A stretch of 64,000 nt of DNA from Pseudomonas nitroreducens (GTDB lineage Bacteria; Pseudomonadota; Gammaproteobacteria; Pseudomonadales; Pseudomonadaceae), in NCBI RefSeq assembly GCF_014204515.1, contig NZ_JACHLI010000035.1:1-64000 (forward strand), read 5' to 3'. This document shows, one piece after another, positions 49,925 through 58,943 of the stretch. Positions within the stretch are counted from its first letter, which is position 1; each line of letters begins with the position of its first letter. The notes below the pieces were generated by a model. That model ran no database searches. It worked only from the letters and a program-made list of their open reading frames with translations, and had not been told where the DNA came from. The translations under genes and the position numbers were made by a program.

Positions 49925-51189
49925 CGCTTGTCAGTGCCCTCCTCGAGGGCGAACAGTTCCTGCGCGACGGCCAGCGCATCGATGCGGCCCTCGGCGGAGA
50001 GTTTCTTCATCTGCACGCTGGGCGCGTGCAGCAATTTGTTGGTCAGGCCACGGCTGAGCTGGGCGATGACTTCCATCGGGTCGGCGCCATTGGCCAGCAG
50101 GCGCTGGGCCTTCTGGGTTTCCTCGTCGCGCAGGCGCTCGGCCTGCTGGCGGTAGGCGCGCAGCACGTCGACCGCGGCCAGCTCGCGCAGACGCTGCATG
50201 AACTCGCCGACGCCGTCGCCCACCAGCTCCTCGGCAGCCTGGGCAGCACCCTGGCGGCTCTTGAGGTTCTCGGCGACCACTTCGTGGAGGTCGTCGACGC
50301 TATAGAGGTAGACGTCTTCCAGCTCGCCGACTTCCGGCTCGATGTCGCGCGGTACGGCAATGTCGACCATGAACATCGGCTTGTGCCGGCGCTGCTTCAG
50401 CGCGCGTTCCACTGCACCCTTGCCGAGGATCGGCAGCTGGCTGGCGGTGGAACTGATGACGATGTCACTGTTCACCAGCTCGTCGGGCATGTCCGCCAGC
50501 AGGATGGCGCGGGCGCCGAACTGCTCGGCGAGCAGACTGGCGCGCTCCAGGGTGCGGTTGGCGACGACGATGCGCTTCACGCCCTGCTCGTGCAGATGCC
50601 GGGCGACCAGGGTGATGGTCTCGCCGGCGCCGATCAGCAATGCCTGGCTGCGGCTCAGGTCGCTGAATATCTGCCGGGCCAGGCTGACCGCGGCGAAGGC
50701 CACGGACACCGGGTTCTCGCCGATGGCGGTGTCGGTGCGCACGGTCTTGGCGGTGCTGAAGGTGGCCTGGAACAGCCGGCCGAGCATCGGTCCGACGGTA
50801 CCGGCCTCGCGCGCCACGGCGTAGGCGGACTTCATCTGGCCGAGGATCTGCGGCTCGCCCAGCACCATGGAATCCAGGCCGGCGGCGACGCGCATCATGT
50901 GGCGCACGGCTTCCTCGTCCTGGTGGACGTAGGCGCAGGCACGCAGGTCGTCGATCCCCAGGTTGTGGTAGTCGGCCAGCCAGGCCAGCACGTCGCCGGC
51001 GTCCGGGTGCTCGATCTCCAGGTAGAGTTCGCTGCGGTTGCAGGTGGAGAGGATCGCGGCCTCACGGCTGGAGGTCAGCCGGCAGAGCAGCTGCAGCGCC
51101 TCGACCATCTGCTCGGGAGTAAAGGCCACGCGCTCGCGGACGGCCACGGACGCGGTCTTGTGGTTGATGCCGAGGGCAATGAAGGCCAT
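49921..51189 (-). CDS. hemA: Glutamyl-tRNA reductase
   Basis: 422 residues from the ATG at 51189, which starts MAFIALGINHKTASVAVRERVAF as the family does. It reduces glutamyl-tRNA(Glu) to glutamate-1-semialdehyde, the first committed step of tetrapyrrole synthesis. The catalytic cysteine lies in ILSTCNRSELY near residue 50; the NADPH domain carries LLIGAGETI; a helical dimerisation domain ends the protein. First gene of the run hemA-prfA-prmC-moeB-murI and divergent from the TPR lipoprotein gene. Confidence 0.95.
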   Translation of the reverse strand: MAFIALGINHKTASVAVRERVAFTPEQMVEALQLLCRLTSSREAAILSTCNRSELYLEIEHPDAGDVLAWLADYHNLGIDDLRACAYVHQDEEAVRHMMRVAAGLDSMVLGEPQILGQMKSAYAVAREAGTVGPMLGRLFQATFSTAKTVRTDTAIGENPVSVAFAAVSLARQIFSDLSRSQALLIGAGETITLVARHLHEQGVKRIVVANRTLERASLLAEQFGARAILLADMPDELVNSDIVISSTASQLPILGKGAVERALKQRRHKPMFMVDIAVPRDIEPEVGELEDVYLYSVDDLHEVVAENLKSRQGAAQAAEELVGDGVGEFMQRLRELAAVDVLRAYRQQAERLRDEETQKAQRLLANGADPMEVIAQLSRGLTNKLLHAPSVQMKKLSAEGRIDALAVAQELFALEEGTDKR

Positions 51190-51376
51190 GCAGAATCGCT
51201 GAGCTGATCGGAAAGCCCGCAATTGTCCTACTTAGCCTTGTGAAGGACAACCACCCGCGACGGATCGCACACGGCAAATCGACGACAAGGGCAGAAGCGG
51301 GACCTGCCCATGGGATTGGCACTTTCCTTATGTCATGATGGTCTCATTTCGCAGGTCAGGCCCTCGTCCTTCCTCT

Positions 51377-53101
51377 ATGAACAAGTCTCTTGCGCTGCTG
51401 ACTGCTCTGCTGCTGCTCGGCGGCTGCCAGTCTCTTACACAGAAAAATCCCGATGGTGCTTCCGCGGAGAAGGACAAGGCTGCGGCTGCCCAGAAGAACC
51501 AGCAGTACGGCTCCTTCAGCGAAGACACGCTGTTCTCGCTGCTGACCGCGGAAATCGCCGGCCAGCGCAACCGCTTCGACATCGCCCTGGCGAACTACGT
51601 CGAGCAGGCCAGGGAGACCCAGGACCCGGGCGTCGCCGAGCGCGCGTTCCGCATCGCCGAGTACCTGGGCGCCGACCAGGAAGCCCTGGACACCTCGCTG
51701 ATCTGGGCCAAGGCCGCGCCGGACAACCTCGACGCCCAGCGCGCCGCCGCCATCCAGCTGGCGCGCACCGGCCAGTACGACGAATCCATGGTTTACATGG
51801 AGAAAGTCCTCAACGGCCAGGGCGATACCCACTTCGACTTCCTCGCGCTGTCCGCCGCCGAGACCGACCCGGACACCCGCGCCGGCCTGCTGCAGAGCTT
51901 CGACCGCCTGCTGAAGAAGTACCCCAACAATGGCCAGCTGCTGTTCGGCAAGGCCCTGCTGCTGCAGCAGGATGGCCGTCCGCAGGAAGCCCTGCACCTG
52001 CTGGAGGACAACGCCGCCAGCAAGCACGACGTCGCCCCGCTGCTGCTGCGCGCGCGCCTGCTGCAGAGCATGAAGCGCAGCGACGAAGCGCTGCCGCTGC
52101 TCAAGAACGGCATCAAGGAGCACCCGGACGACAAGCGCGTGCACCTCGCCTATGCCCGCCTGCTGGTGGAGCAGAACCGCCTGGAAGACGCCAAGGCGGA
52201 GTTCTCCGCGCTGGTCGAGCAGTTCCCCGATGACGACGACCTGCGCTTCTCCCTGGCCCTGGTCTGCCTCGAAGCCCAGGCCTGGGACGAAGCCAAGGTC
52301 TACCTGCAGGAACTGGTCGAGCGCGACAGCCATGTCGATTCCGCGCACTTCAACCTGGGCCGCCTGGCCGAGGAGCAGAAGGACAAGGACACCGCGCTCA
52401 AGGAATACGCCCTGGTCGGCCCGGGCAACGACTTCCTCCCGGCCCAGCTGCGCGCCACTGAGATCCTGCTGGACCAGAAGCGCTACGACGATGCCTCGCG
52501 CCGCCTCGCCGAAACCCGCGAGCGCCAGCCCGACTACGCCATCCAGCTGTACCTGATCGAAGCCGAAGGCCTGTCCAACCGCGACCAGGTGGACCGTGCC
52601 TGGAGCGTCATCCAGCAAGGCATCAAGCAGTTCCCCGACGATCTCAACCTGCTCTACACCCGCTCCATGCTCGCCGAGAAGCGCAACGACCTGGCGCAGA
52701 TGGAGCAGGACCTGCGCCTGATCATCCAGCGCGAGCCGGACAACGCCATGGCGCTCAACGCGCTGGGCTACACCCTGGCCGACCGCACCACCCGCTACAG
52801 CGAAGCCCGCGACCTGATCCAGAAGGCCCATTCGCTGAACCCGGACGACCCCGCGATCCTCGACAGCCTGGGCTGGGTGAATTACCGCCTGGGCAACCTC
52901 AGCGAAGCGGAAACCTACCTGCGCAAGGCGCTGGAACGCTTCCCCGACCACGAAGTGGCGGCGCACCTGGGCGAAGTGCTCTGGGCCCAGGGCAAGCAGA
53001 GCGAAGCGCGCAAGGTCTGGGCCACCGCCCTGCAAAGCCAGCCTGACAGCCCCGTCCTGCGCGACACCATGCTGCGCCTGACCGGCTCCGGAACCCTCTG
53101 A
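51377..53101 (+). CDS. TPR-repeat lipoprotein
   Basis: 574 residues from the ATG at 51377, where a lipoprotein signal starts (lipobox LGGC, Cys about residue 17). The mature protein is an almost continuous array of TPR-like helical pairs (for example AERAFRIAEYLGADQEAL, LNALGYTLADRTTRYSEARDLIQKAHSLNPDD, and LGWVNYRLGNLSEAETYLRKAL). It is probably anchored to the outer membrane as a protein-interaction scaffold. It is followed after three bases by lolB and then ispE, an order conserved in Pseudomonas (PA4667-PA4669). Confidence 0.87.
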   Translation: MNKSLALLTALLLLGGCQSLTQKNPDGASAEKDKAAAAQKNQQYGSFSEDTLFSLLTAEIAGQRNRFDIALANYVEQARETQDPGVAERAFRIAEYLGADQEALDTSLIWAKAAPDNLDAQRAAAIQLARTGQYDESMVYMEKVLNGQGDTHFDFLALSAAETDPDTRAGLLQSFDRLLKKYPNNGQLLFGKALLLQQDGRPQEALHLLEDNAASKHDVAPLLLRARLLQSMKRSDEALPLLKNGIKEHPDDKRVHLAYARLLVEQNRLEDAKAEFSALVEQFPDDDDLRFSLALVCLEAQAWDEAKVYLQELVERDSHVDSAHFNLGRLAEEQKDKDTALKEYALVGPGNDFLPAQLRATEILLDQKRYDDASRRLAETRERQPDYAIQLYLIEAEGLSNRDQVDRAWSVIQQGIKQFPDDLNLLYTRSMLAEKRNDLAQMEQDLRLIIQREPDNAMALNALGYTLADRTTRYSEARDLIQKAHSLNPDDPAILDSLGWVNYRLGNLSEAETYLRKALERFPDHEVAAHLGEVLWAQGKQSEARKVWATALQSQPDSPVLRDTMLRLTGSGTL

Positions 53102-53104
53102 TTT

Positions 53105-53746
53105 ATGCGTTTACATCACCTCATCGGCGCCGCGGCGCTGGCCCTGCTCGCCGGCTGCTCCAGCTTCGGCACCCACGAAGCCCTGGAAGGCCAGGGCAAT
53201 GCCACCGCCTGGAACGCCCACAAGGCCCGCATCGCAACCCTCGACGGCTGGCAGATCGACGGCAAGGTCGGCATCCGCGCCCCCAAGGACTCCGGTAGCG
53301 GCACCCTGTTCTGGCTGCAGCGCCAGGATTACTACGACATCCGCCTGTCCGGCCCGCTGGGGCGTGGCGCCGCTCGGCTGACCGGCCGCGAAGGCGCGGT
53401 GACCCTGGAAGTCGCCGGGCAAGGCCGCTTTGAAGCCGCCTCCCCCGAGGAGCTGCTGGAACAGCAGATGGGCTGGCGCCTGCCGGTCTCGCACCTGCTC
53501 TGGTGGATTCGCGGCCTGCCCGCGCCCGACAGCAAGAGCCGCCTGACCCTGGACGGCGACAGCCGCCTGGCCAAGCTGCAGCAGGACGGCTGGGACGTCG
53601 AGTACACCCGCTACAGCGAACAGGACGGCTACTGGCTGCCCGAGCGCCTGAAGCTGCACGGCCAGGACCTCGACGTCACCCTGGTGGTGAAATCCTGGCA
53701 GCCGCGCCAGCTGGGCGCTCAATCGAGCAATGCGGGCCAGCAGTGA
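53105..53746 (+). CDS. lolB: Outer-membrane lipoprotein receptor LolB
   Basis: A 213-residue lipoprotein with lipobox LAGC (Cys about residue 18) that receives lipoproteins from LolA and inserts them into the outer membrane. The mature part has the LolB features: WQIDGKVGIRAPKDSGSGTLFW, RLSGPLGRGAARLTG and LPVSHLLWWIRGLPAP. The gene lies between the TPR lipoprotein gene and ispE, and its stop is one base before the ispE ATG. Confidence 0.93.
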   Translation: MRLHHLIGAAALALLAGCSSFGTHEALEGQGNATAWNAHKARIATLDGWQIDGKVGIRAPKDSGSGTLFWLQRQDYYDIRLSGPLGRGAARLTGREGAVTLEVAGQGRFEAASPEELLEQQMGWRLPVSHLLWWIRGLPAPDSKSRLTLDGDSRLAKLQQDGWDVEYTRYSEQDGYWLPERLKLHGQDLDVTLVVKSWQPRQLGAQSSNAGQQ

Positions 53747-53747
53747 C

Positions 53748-54596
53748 ATGCAGGACCGCCTGACCCTGCCGGCGCCGGCCAAGCTCAACCTGTTCCTGCA
53801 CATCACCGGCCGTCGCGCCGACGGCTACCACGAGCTGCAGACCCTCTTCCAGTTCCTCGACCACGGCGACGAACTGCAATTCGCCGTTCGCGAAGACGGC
53901 GAAATCCGCCTGAACACCGAGATCGACGGCGTTCCCCACGACAGCAACCTGATCGTCAAGGCCGCACGCCGGCTGCAGGAGCAATCGGGCTGCAAGCTGG
54001 GCGCCGACATCTGGCTGGACAAGCGCCTGCCCATGGGCGGCGGCATCGGTGGCGGCAGCTCCGACGCCGCCACCACCCTGCTCGCGCTCAATCATCTCTG
54101 GCAGCTGGCCTTCAGCGAAGATCGCCTCGCCGCGCTGGGCCTGACGCTGGGCGCCGACGTCCCGGTGTTCGTGCGTGGCCGCGCGGCATTCGCCGAGGGC
54201 GTTGGCGAACAGCTCACGCCGGTGGCGCTGGATGAACCCTGGTTCCTCGTTGTCGTGCCGCAAGTCTTTGTCTCAACAGCAGAAGTTTTCTCCGATCCCG
54301 AGTTGACACGGGATACTCCGCCCATTAAAGTTCGCAGCCTTCTCGGGGTGGACGGTCATAACGACTGCCAGCCGGTCGTCGAGAAGCGTTACCCGGATGT
54401 ACGTAACGCACTGATCCAGCTAGGTAAATTTACCCAAGCGAGATTGACCGGCACCGGAGCTTGTGTGTTTGGGAGCTTCCCAAACAAGGGCGATGCTGAT
54501 AAAGTTCGCCGCCAACTTCCGGCCACTCTGCCGAGTTTCGTAGCTCAGGGGCGTAACATCTCGATGTTGCACCGCAAGCTGCAAAACCTGGCCTGA
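53748..54596 (+). CDS. ispE: 4-diphosphocytidyl-2-C-methyl-D-erythritol kinase
   Basis: 282 residues from the ATG at 53748. A GHMP kinase of the MEP isoprenoid pathway. The N-terminal LPAPAKLNLFLHI and the ATP loop PMGGGIGGGSSDAATTL are diagnostic; the C-terminal LTGTGACVFGSF is the third GHMP motif. ATG 53748 rather than 53730 is chosen because the family begins near LPAPAKLN, and it avoids overlap with lolB. The 3' part (54290-54560) is visibly lower in GC than the start. Confidence 0.94.
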   Translation: MQDRLTLPAPAKLNLFLHITGRRADGYHELQTLFQFLDHGDELQFAVREDGEIRLNTEIDGVPHDSNLIVKAARRLQEQSGCKLGADIWLDKRLPMGGGIGGGSSDAATTLLALNHLWQLAFSEDRLAALGLTLGADVPVFVRGRAAFAEGVGEQLTPVALDEPWFLVVVPQVFVSTAEVFSDPELTRDTPPIKVRSLLGVDGHNDCQPVVEKRYPDVRNALIQLGKFTQARLTGTGACVFGSFPNKGDADKVRRQLPATLPSFVAQGRNISMLHRKLQNLA

Positions 54597-54627
54597 GAAG
54601 AAAGCAATGTAATCGGTTGTACGATAC

Positions 54628-54702
54628 AGGGGCGTCGCCAAGCGGTAAGGCAGCAGGTTTTGATCCTGCCATGCGTTGGTTCGAATCCAGCCGCCCCTGC
54701 CA
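54628..54702 (+). tRNA. tRNA-Gln (TTG anticodon)
   Basis: Acceptor stem AGGGGCG/CGCCCCT, D-arm around GCCAAGCGGTAAGGC, anticodon stem-loop GCAGG-TTTTGAT-CCTGC giving UUG, T-arm with GGTTCGAATCC, and an encoded CCA. 75 bases including CCA. First of two identical copies, as in P. aeruginosa before prs. Confidence 0.97.
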
Positions 54703-54764
54703 TTAACCCACAGGGTTACACGTACAGCGTCAACGAACACATTGCTCCGCAAGTTGTAAGCTAC

Positions 54765-54839
54765 AGGGGCGTCGCCAAGCGGTAAGGCAGCAGGTTTTGA
54801 TCCTGCCATGCGTTGGTTCGAATCCAGCCGCCCCTGCCA
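54765..54839 (+). tRNA. tRNA-Gln (TTG anticodon), second copy
   Basis: Identical to the copy 137 bases upstream, including CCA. The 62 bases between the two copies differ from the flanks, so the pair is a gene duplication rather than a longer repeat. It ends 52 bases before prs. Confidence 0.97.
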
Positions 54840-54891
54840 TTTTCTTCTGGCTCAACCGGGCCTACCCTCAAGCCGACACAGGTACCGCAGC

Positions 54892-55833
54892 GTGTCCAAA
54901 ATGATGGTTTTCACGGGGAACGCCAACCCCGATCTGGCACGCCGTGTCGTACGGCAGCTGCACATCCCCCTCGGTGACGTTTCTGTCGGCAAGTTCTCCG
55001 ACGGCGAAATCAGTGTCGAAATCAACGAAAACGTCCGTGGTAAGGACGTCTTCCTGATTCAACCGACCTGCGCACCGACCAACGACAACCTGATGGAACT
55101 GGTGGTGATGGCCGATGCCTTCCGCCGCTCCTCGGCGACTCGTATCACGGCCGTCATCCCCTACTTCGGTTACGCCCGCCAGGATCGCCGTCCGCGTTCC
55201 GCCCGCGTGGCCATCAGCGCCAAAGTCGTTGCCGACATGCTGACCGTCGTAGGCGTCAACCGCGTACTCACCGTTGACCTGCACGCCGACCAGATCCAGG
55301 GCTTCTTCGATATCCCCGTCGACAACATCTACGGCTCGCCCGTACTGGTCGACGACATCGAAGACCAGCGCTTCGAGAACCTGATGATCGTCTCCCCGGA
55401 CATCGGTGGCGTGGTGCGTGCTCGCGCCGTCGCCAAGTCCCTGGGCGTCGACCTGGCCATCATCGACAAGCGTCGTCCGAAGGCCAACCAGTCCGAAGTC
55501 ATGCACATCATCGGTGATGTCGAAGGCCGTACCTGCGTACTGGTCGACGACATGGTCGATACCGCCGGCACCCTCGGCCACGCCGCCAAGGCTCTGAAAG
55601 AGCACGGCGCCGCCAAGGTCATCGCCTATTGCACCCACCCGGTGCTGTCGGGCCGTGCCATCGAGAACATCGAGAATTCCGTACTGGACGAGCTGGTGGT
55701 GACCAACACCATCCCGCTGTCCGCTGCTGCGCAAGCCTGTGGCCGCATCCGCCAGCTGGACATCGCTCCGGTTGTCGCTGAAGCCATGCGCCGCATCAGC
55801 AATGAAGAATCGATCAGCGCCATGTTCCGCTAA
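54892..55833 (+). CDS. prs: Ribose-phosphate pyrophosphokinase
   Basis: A 313-residue PRPP synthase starting at GTG 54892 (GTG-TCC-AAA-ATG), which gives the same length and N-terminus (SKMMVFTGNANPDLARRVV) as the P. aeruginosa enzyme. It makes PRPP from ribose-5-phosphate and ATP for purine, pyrimidine, His, Trp and NAD synthesis. Motifs: the flexible loop RQDRRPRSARVAIS and the PRPP-binding VLVDDMVDTAGTL. The codon usage here is less GC-biased, as for highly expressed genes. Confidence 0.96.
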   Translation: MSKMMVFTGNANPDLARRVVRQLHIPLGDVSVGKFSDGEISVEINENVRGKDVFLIQPTCAPTNDNLMELVVMADAFRRSSATRITAVIPYFGYARQDRRPRSARVAISAKVVADMLTVVGVNRVLTVDLHADQIQGFFDIPVDNIYGSPVLVDDIEDQRFENLMIVSPDIGGVVRARAVAKSLGVDLAIIDKRRPKANQSEVMHIIGDVEGRTCVLVDDMVDTAGTLGHAAKALKEHGAAKVIAYCTHPVLSGRAIENIENSVLDELVVTNTIPLSAAAQACGRIRQLDIAPVVAEAMRRISNEESISAMFR

Positions 55834-55860
55834 CGCGGGACAGAGCTGACGTAAAGCGCT

Positions 55861-55882
55861 CCGCCGTGTTGGCGGGGTTTTA
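55861..55882 (+). terminator. Probable terminator of prs
   Basis: CCGCC and GGCGG pair around GTGTT and are followed by GGTTTTAAC, 27 bases after the prs stop. The stem is short. Confidence 0.6.
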
Positions 55883-55887
55883 ACAAA

Positions 55888-55922
55888 ATCGCCCGAACGC
55901 TGGTCGCAAGCGTCCGGGCGAT
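55888..55922 (+). promoter_or_regulatory. Imperfect hairpin in the rplY leader
   Basis: ATCGCCCG ... ACGC and GCGT ... CGGGCGAT pair around a GGTCGCAA centre, 23 bases before the rplY start. It is followed by CTTGTCATTTT rather than a clean T-run. It may be a weak terminator or a leader structure affecting L25 translation. Confidence 0.4.
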
Positions 55923-55945
55923 CTTGTCATTTTGGAGATACTCAA

Positions 55946-56557
55946 ATGGTTGACTTTGTACTCAATGCTCAAGAGCGTTCCGACCTGGGGAAAGGTGCGA
56001 GCCGCCGCCTGCGTCGTAACGCCGGCCTGATCCCGGCTGTGATCTACGGTGGCGAGAAAGCCCCGCAATCCGTCACCCTGGAACTGCGCGAAATCACCAA
56101 GCTGCTGGAAAACGAGGCTGCCTTCAGCCACGTGATCGCCCTGAACGTCGGTTCCGCCAAGGAAACCGTACTGATCAAGGCCCTGCAGCGTCACCCGTCC
56201 AAAGGCTTCGTCATGCACGCTGACTTCCAGCGCGTCGTTGCCGGCCAGAAGCTGTCCGCTCACGTTCCGCTGCACTTCATCAACGAAGCGACCGCTGTTG
56301 GCGTCAAGACCGGTGGTGGCGAGATCTCCCACGTGATCTCCGAAGTCGAAGTTTCCTGCCTGCCGAAAGACCTGCCGGAATTCATCGAAGTCGACCTGGC
56401 CCAAGTTGCTCTGGGTCAGATCGTTCACCTGTCCGACCTGAAACTGCCGAAAGGCGTAGAGCTGGTGCAACTGGCCCACGGTAACGACCTGGCCGTCGCC
56501 AACATCCACGCTTCCCGCGTTGTGAAAGAAGAAGGTGAAGGCGAAGCTGCCGAGTAA
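55946..56557 (+). CDS. rplY: Ribosomal protein L25 (general stress protein Ctc type)
   Basis: A 203-residue bL25 of the long, CTC-like form: an N-terminal 5S rRNA-binding domain (LGKGASRRLRRNAGLIPAVIYGG) followed by the C-terminal TL5-type beta domain (HVPLHFINEATAVG). The enteric protein has only the first domain (about 94 residues). GGAGA precedes the ATG. It lies between prs and pth, a conserved order. It ends with an acidic EEGEGEAAE tail. Confidence 0.95.
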   Translation: MVDFVLNAQERSDLGKGASRRLRRNAGLIPAVIYGGEKAPQSVTLELREITKLLENEAAFSHVIALNVGSAKETVLIKALQRHPSKGFVMHADFQRVVAGQKLSAHVPLHFINEATAVGVKTGGGEISHVISEVEVSCLPKDLPEFIEVDLAQVALGQIVHLSDLKLPKGVELVQLAHGNDLAVANIHASRVVKEEGEGEAAE

Positions 56558-56595
56558 TTTCGCGCACCATTGCCTTTAAGGAAGGGGCCCCCGTC

Positions 56596-57180
56596 GTGAC
56601 TGCCGTACAACTGATCGTTGGCCTGGGAAATCCAGGCCCTGAATACGACCAGACCCGGCATAACGCGGGGGCCCTTTTCGTTGAGCGACTGGCGGACGCG
56701 CAACGCGCGAACCTGTCTCTCGACAAGAAGTACTTCGGCCTGGTCGGCAAGTTCAGCCACAAGGGCCGCGACGTTCGTCTGCTCATCCCCACCACCTACA
56801 TGAACCGCAGCGGCCAGGCCGTGGCGGCGCTCGCCGGATTCTTCCGCATTCCGGTCGAAGCCATCCTGGTGGCCCACGACGAACTCGACATGCCCCCCGG
56901 CGTCGCCAAGCTCAAGAAGGGTGGCGGACACGGCGGGCACAACGGGCTTCGCGATATCATCGCCCAGCTCGGCAACCAGAACGGTTTCCATCGCCTGCGG
57001 CTTGGCATCGGCCATCCGGGGCACAGCAGCCTGGTCTCCGGCTTCGTCCTCGGCCGCGCTCCGCGCTCCGAGCAGGAACTGCTCGATACCAGCATCGACT
57101 CCGCCCTCGGCGTGCTGCCGGAAATGCTCGACGGGGACTGGACCCGCGCGATGCAGAAGCTGCACAGCCAGAAGGCCTGA
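56596..57180 (+). CDS. pth: Peptidyl-tRNA hydrolase
   Basis: A 194-residue enzyme that recycles peptidyl-tRNAs released during translation. Signatures: IVGLGNPGPEYDQTRHNAG with the catalytic His, TYMNRSGQAVAAL and the GGGHGGHNGLRDI loop with the Asp of LVAHDELDMPPG. The start is ATG in frame near 56596 (GTG-ACT-GCC is read there as the first codon), preceded by AAGGAAGGGG. rplY-pth-ychF are in the usual order. Confidence 0.95.
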   Translation: MTAVQLIVGLGNPGPEYDQTRHNAGALFVERLADAQRANLSLDKKYFGLVGKFSHKGRDVRLLIPTTYMNRSGQAVAALAGFFRIPVEAILVAHDELDMPPGVAKLKKGGGHGGHNGLRDIIAQLGNQNGFHRLRLGIGHPGHSSLVSGFVLGRAPRSEQELLDTSIDSALGVLPEMLDGDWTRAMQKLHSQKA

Positions 57181-57220
57181 TCACACCTCTATTTCCGCCA
57201 CGTGGCGCGAGGAACCTAGC

Positions 57221-58321
57221 ATGGGATTCAACTGCGGCATCGTCGGCCTGCCCAACGTCGGCAAGTCCACCCTGTTCAACGCCCTGACCAAATCCGGCAT
57301 CGCGGCGGAAAACTTCCCCTTCTGCACCATCGAGCCGAACAGCGGCATCGTCCCGATGCCCGACGCCCGCCTCGATGCGCTGGCCGAGATCGTCAAGCCC
57401 GAGCGCGTGATCCCGACCACCATGGAGTTCGTCGATATCGCCGGCCTGGTCGCCGGTGCGTCCAAGGGTGAAGGCCTGGGCAACAAGTTCCTCGCCAACA
57501 TCCGCGAGACCGACGCCATCGCCCACGTCGTGCGCTGCTTCGAGGACGAGAACGTCATCCACGTCTCCAACAGCGTCGACCCCAAGCGTGACATCGAGAT
57601 CATCGACCTCGAACTGATCTTCGCCGACCTCGACAGCTGCGAGAAGCAACTGCAGAAGGTCGCGCGCAACGCCAAGGGCGGCGACAAGGAAGCCCTGGTG
57701 CAGAAAGCCCTGCTGGAAAAGCTCATCCCCCACTTCACCGAAGGCAAACCCGCCCGCTCGCTGATGAAGAACATGGGTGATGACGAGAAGCGCGTCGTCC
57801 GCGGCTTCCACCTGCTGACCAGCAAGCCGGTCATGTACATCGCCAACGTCGCCGAAGACGGCTTCGAGAACAACCCGCACCTGGACGTCGTGCGCGCCAT
57901 CGCCGAAGAAGAAGGCGCCATGGTCGTGCCGGTGTGCAACAAGATCGAAGCCGAGATCGCCGAGCTGGACGACGGCGAAGAGAAGGACATGTTCCTCGAA
58001 TCCCTCGGCCTCGAAGAGCCGGGCCTCAACCGCGTGATCCGCGCCGGCTACGAGCTGCTGCACCTGCAGACCTACTTCACCGCCGGTGTGAAGGAAGTCC
58101 GCGCCTGGACCGTCCGCGTCGGTGCCACTGCTCCGCAGGCCGCCGCCGTGATCCACACCGACTTCGAGAAAGGCTTCATCCGCGCCGAAGTCGTTGCCTA
58201 CGACGACTTCATCCAGTTCAAGGGCGAACAGGGCGCGAAAGAAGCCGGCAAATGGCGCCTGGAAGGCAAGGAGTACATCGTCAAAGACGGCGACGTGATG
58301 CACTTCCGCTTCAACGTCTAA
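57221..58321 (+). CDS. ychF: Ribosome-binding ATPase YchF (Obg family)
   Basis: 366 residues from the ATG at 57221 (AGGAA upstream); the frame remains open far upstream through pth, but only this start gives the conserved MGFNCGIVGLPNVGKSTLFNALT. The G domain is followed by a coiled-coil insertion and a C-terminal TGS domain (VRAWTVRVGATAPQAAAVIHTDFEKGF). YchF prefers ATP over GTP and acts in translation and stress responses. A terminator follows. Confidence 0.96.
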   Translation: MGFNCGIVGLPNVGKSTLFNALTKSGIAAENFPFCTIEPNSGIVPMPDARLDALAEIVKPERVIPTTMEFVDIAGLVAGASKGEGLGNKFLANIRETDAIAHVVRCFEDENVIHVSNSVDPKRDIEIIDLELIFADLDSCEKQLQKVARNAKGGDKEALVQKALLEKLIPHFTEGKPARSLMKNMGDDEKRVVRGFHLLTSKPVMYIANVAEDGFENNPHLDVVRAIAEEEGAMVVPVCNKIEAEIAELDDGEEKDMFLESLGLEEPGLNRVIRAGYELLHLQTYFTAGVKEVRAWTVRVGATAPQAAAVIHTDFEKGFIRAEVVAYDDFIQFKGEQGAKEAGKWRLEGKEYIVKDGDVMHFRFNV

Positions 58322-58336
58322 GCCCCTGCGATCCCC

Positions 58337-58368
58337 GAAAAGCCTCGGCCACCCGCCGGGGCTTTTTC
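58337..58368 (+). terminator. Terminator of the pth-ychF transcript
   Basis: GAAAAGCCTCGGC and GCCGGGGCTTTTTC pair imperfectly around CACCC, ending in a T-run, 16 bases after ychF. Confidence 0.82.
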
Positions 58369-58498
58369 TTATGTGCACCCTACCCCGCCGCTCATCGCGA
58401 AAATCTCTCGCGACCGGCTAAACGATTGATAGATCAGAACAATATTCAAGAAAAGGGGTTGACACCCCCCCTCGATCTGCGGAAAATGCGCGCCACTC

Positions 58499-58575
58499 GG
58501 CTACATAGCTCAGTCGGTTAGAGCGCAGCATTCATAATGCTGATGTCCCAGGTTCAAGTCCCGGTGTAGCCACCA
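58499..58575 (+). tRNA. Elongator tRNA-Met (CAT anticodon)
   Basis: GGCTACA/TGTAGCC acceptor stem, D-arm AGCTCAGTCGGTTAGAGC, anticodon stem-loop CAGCA-TTCATAA-TGCTG, T-arm GGTTCAAGTCC and an encoded CCA. 77 bases. The DNA after it is lower in GC and mobile in character, so its 3' end is the likely attachment site of the element that follows. Confidence 0.97.
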
Positions 58576-58841
58576 TACAAAACAAAGGGTTAGCGAAAGC
58601 TAGCCCTTTGTGCTTTCTGCGGTAGTGACTACGAAGTGACTACACCCTGTCTACTACCGCACCTCAGTACCTTTTCAACTCGCTCAAATCCTGAGCTTCG
58701 TTCGACTCTGCGAGCTACCGCCGTCCTTAGACGCAGGATTGCGGAGCTCCTCATGCGCTTTGATCACTAAATATAGTCGGTTCATCCTCTGTATATTCCA
58801 GGTGCGTCACCCTGATATTTCAGTTCCTCCTCTGAAAAGCA

Positions 58842-58869
58842 TTGTTCTGATAGGAATTAAGGATTAAAT
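58842..58869 (+). promoter_or_regulatory. Possible promoter in the Rhs leader
   Basis: TTGTTC (58842-58847) and TTAAAT (58864-58869) are 16 bases apart. A transcript from here would meet the 58916-58943 terminator after about 65 bases, before the Rhs gene. Confidence 0.35.
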
Positions 58870-58915
58870 GTAGGTCACTCTTTCCTAAGAGCGCCCACAG
58901 GAAGTGCAAACCGAT

Positions 58916-58943
58916 AAAGCCCGGCAGACTAGCCGGGCTTTTT
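58916..58943 (+). terminator. Terminator upstream of the Rhs genes
   Basis: AAAGCCCGGC and GCCGGGCTTTTT pair around AGACTA and end in TTTTTC. No gene is seen just before it, so it either ends a small RNA or attenuates the Rhs transcript; the Rhs start lies 47 bases on. Confidence 0.8.

Noticed and set aside
54808..54891. Upstream extension of prs into the second tRNA-Gln
   Set aside because: The extension would translate the tRNA gene; the GTG at 54892 reproduces the known PRPP synthase length and start.
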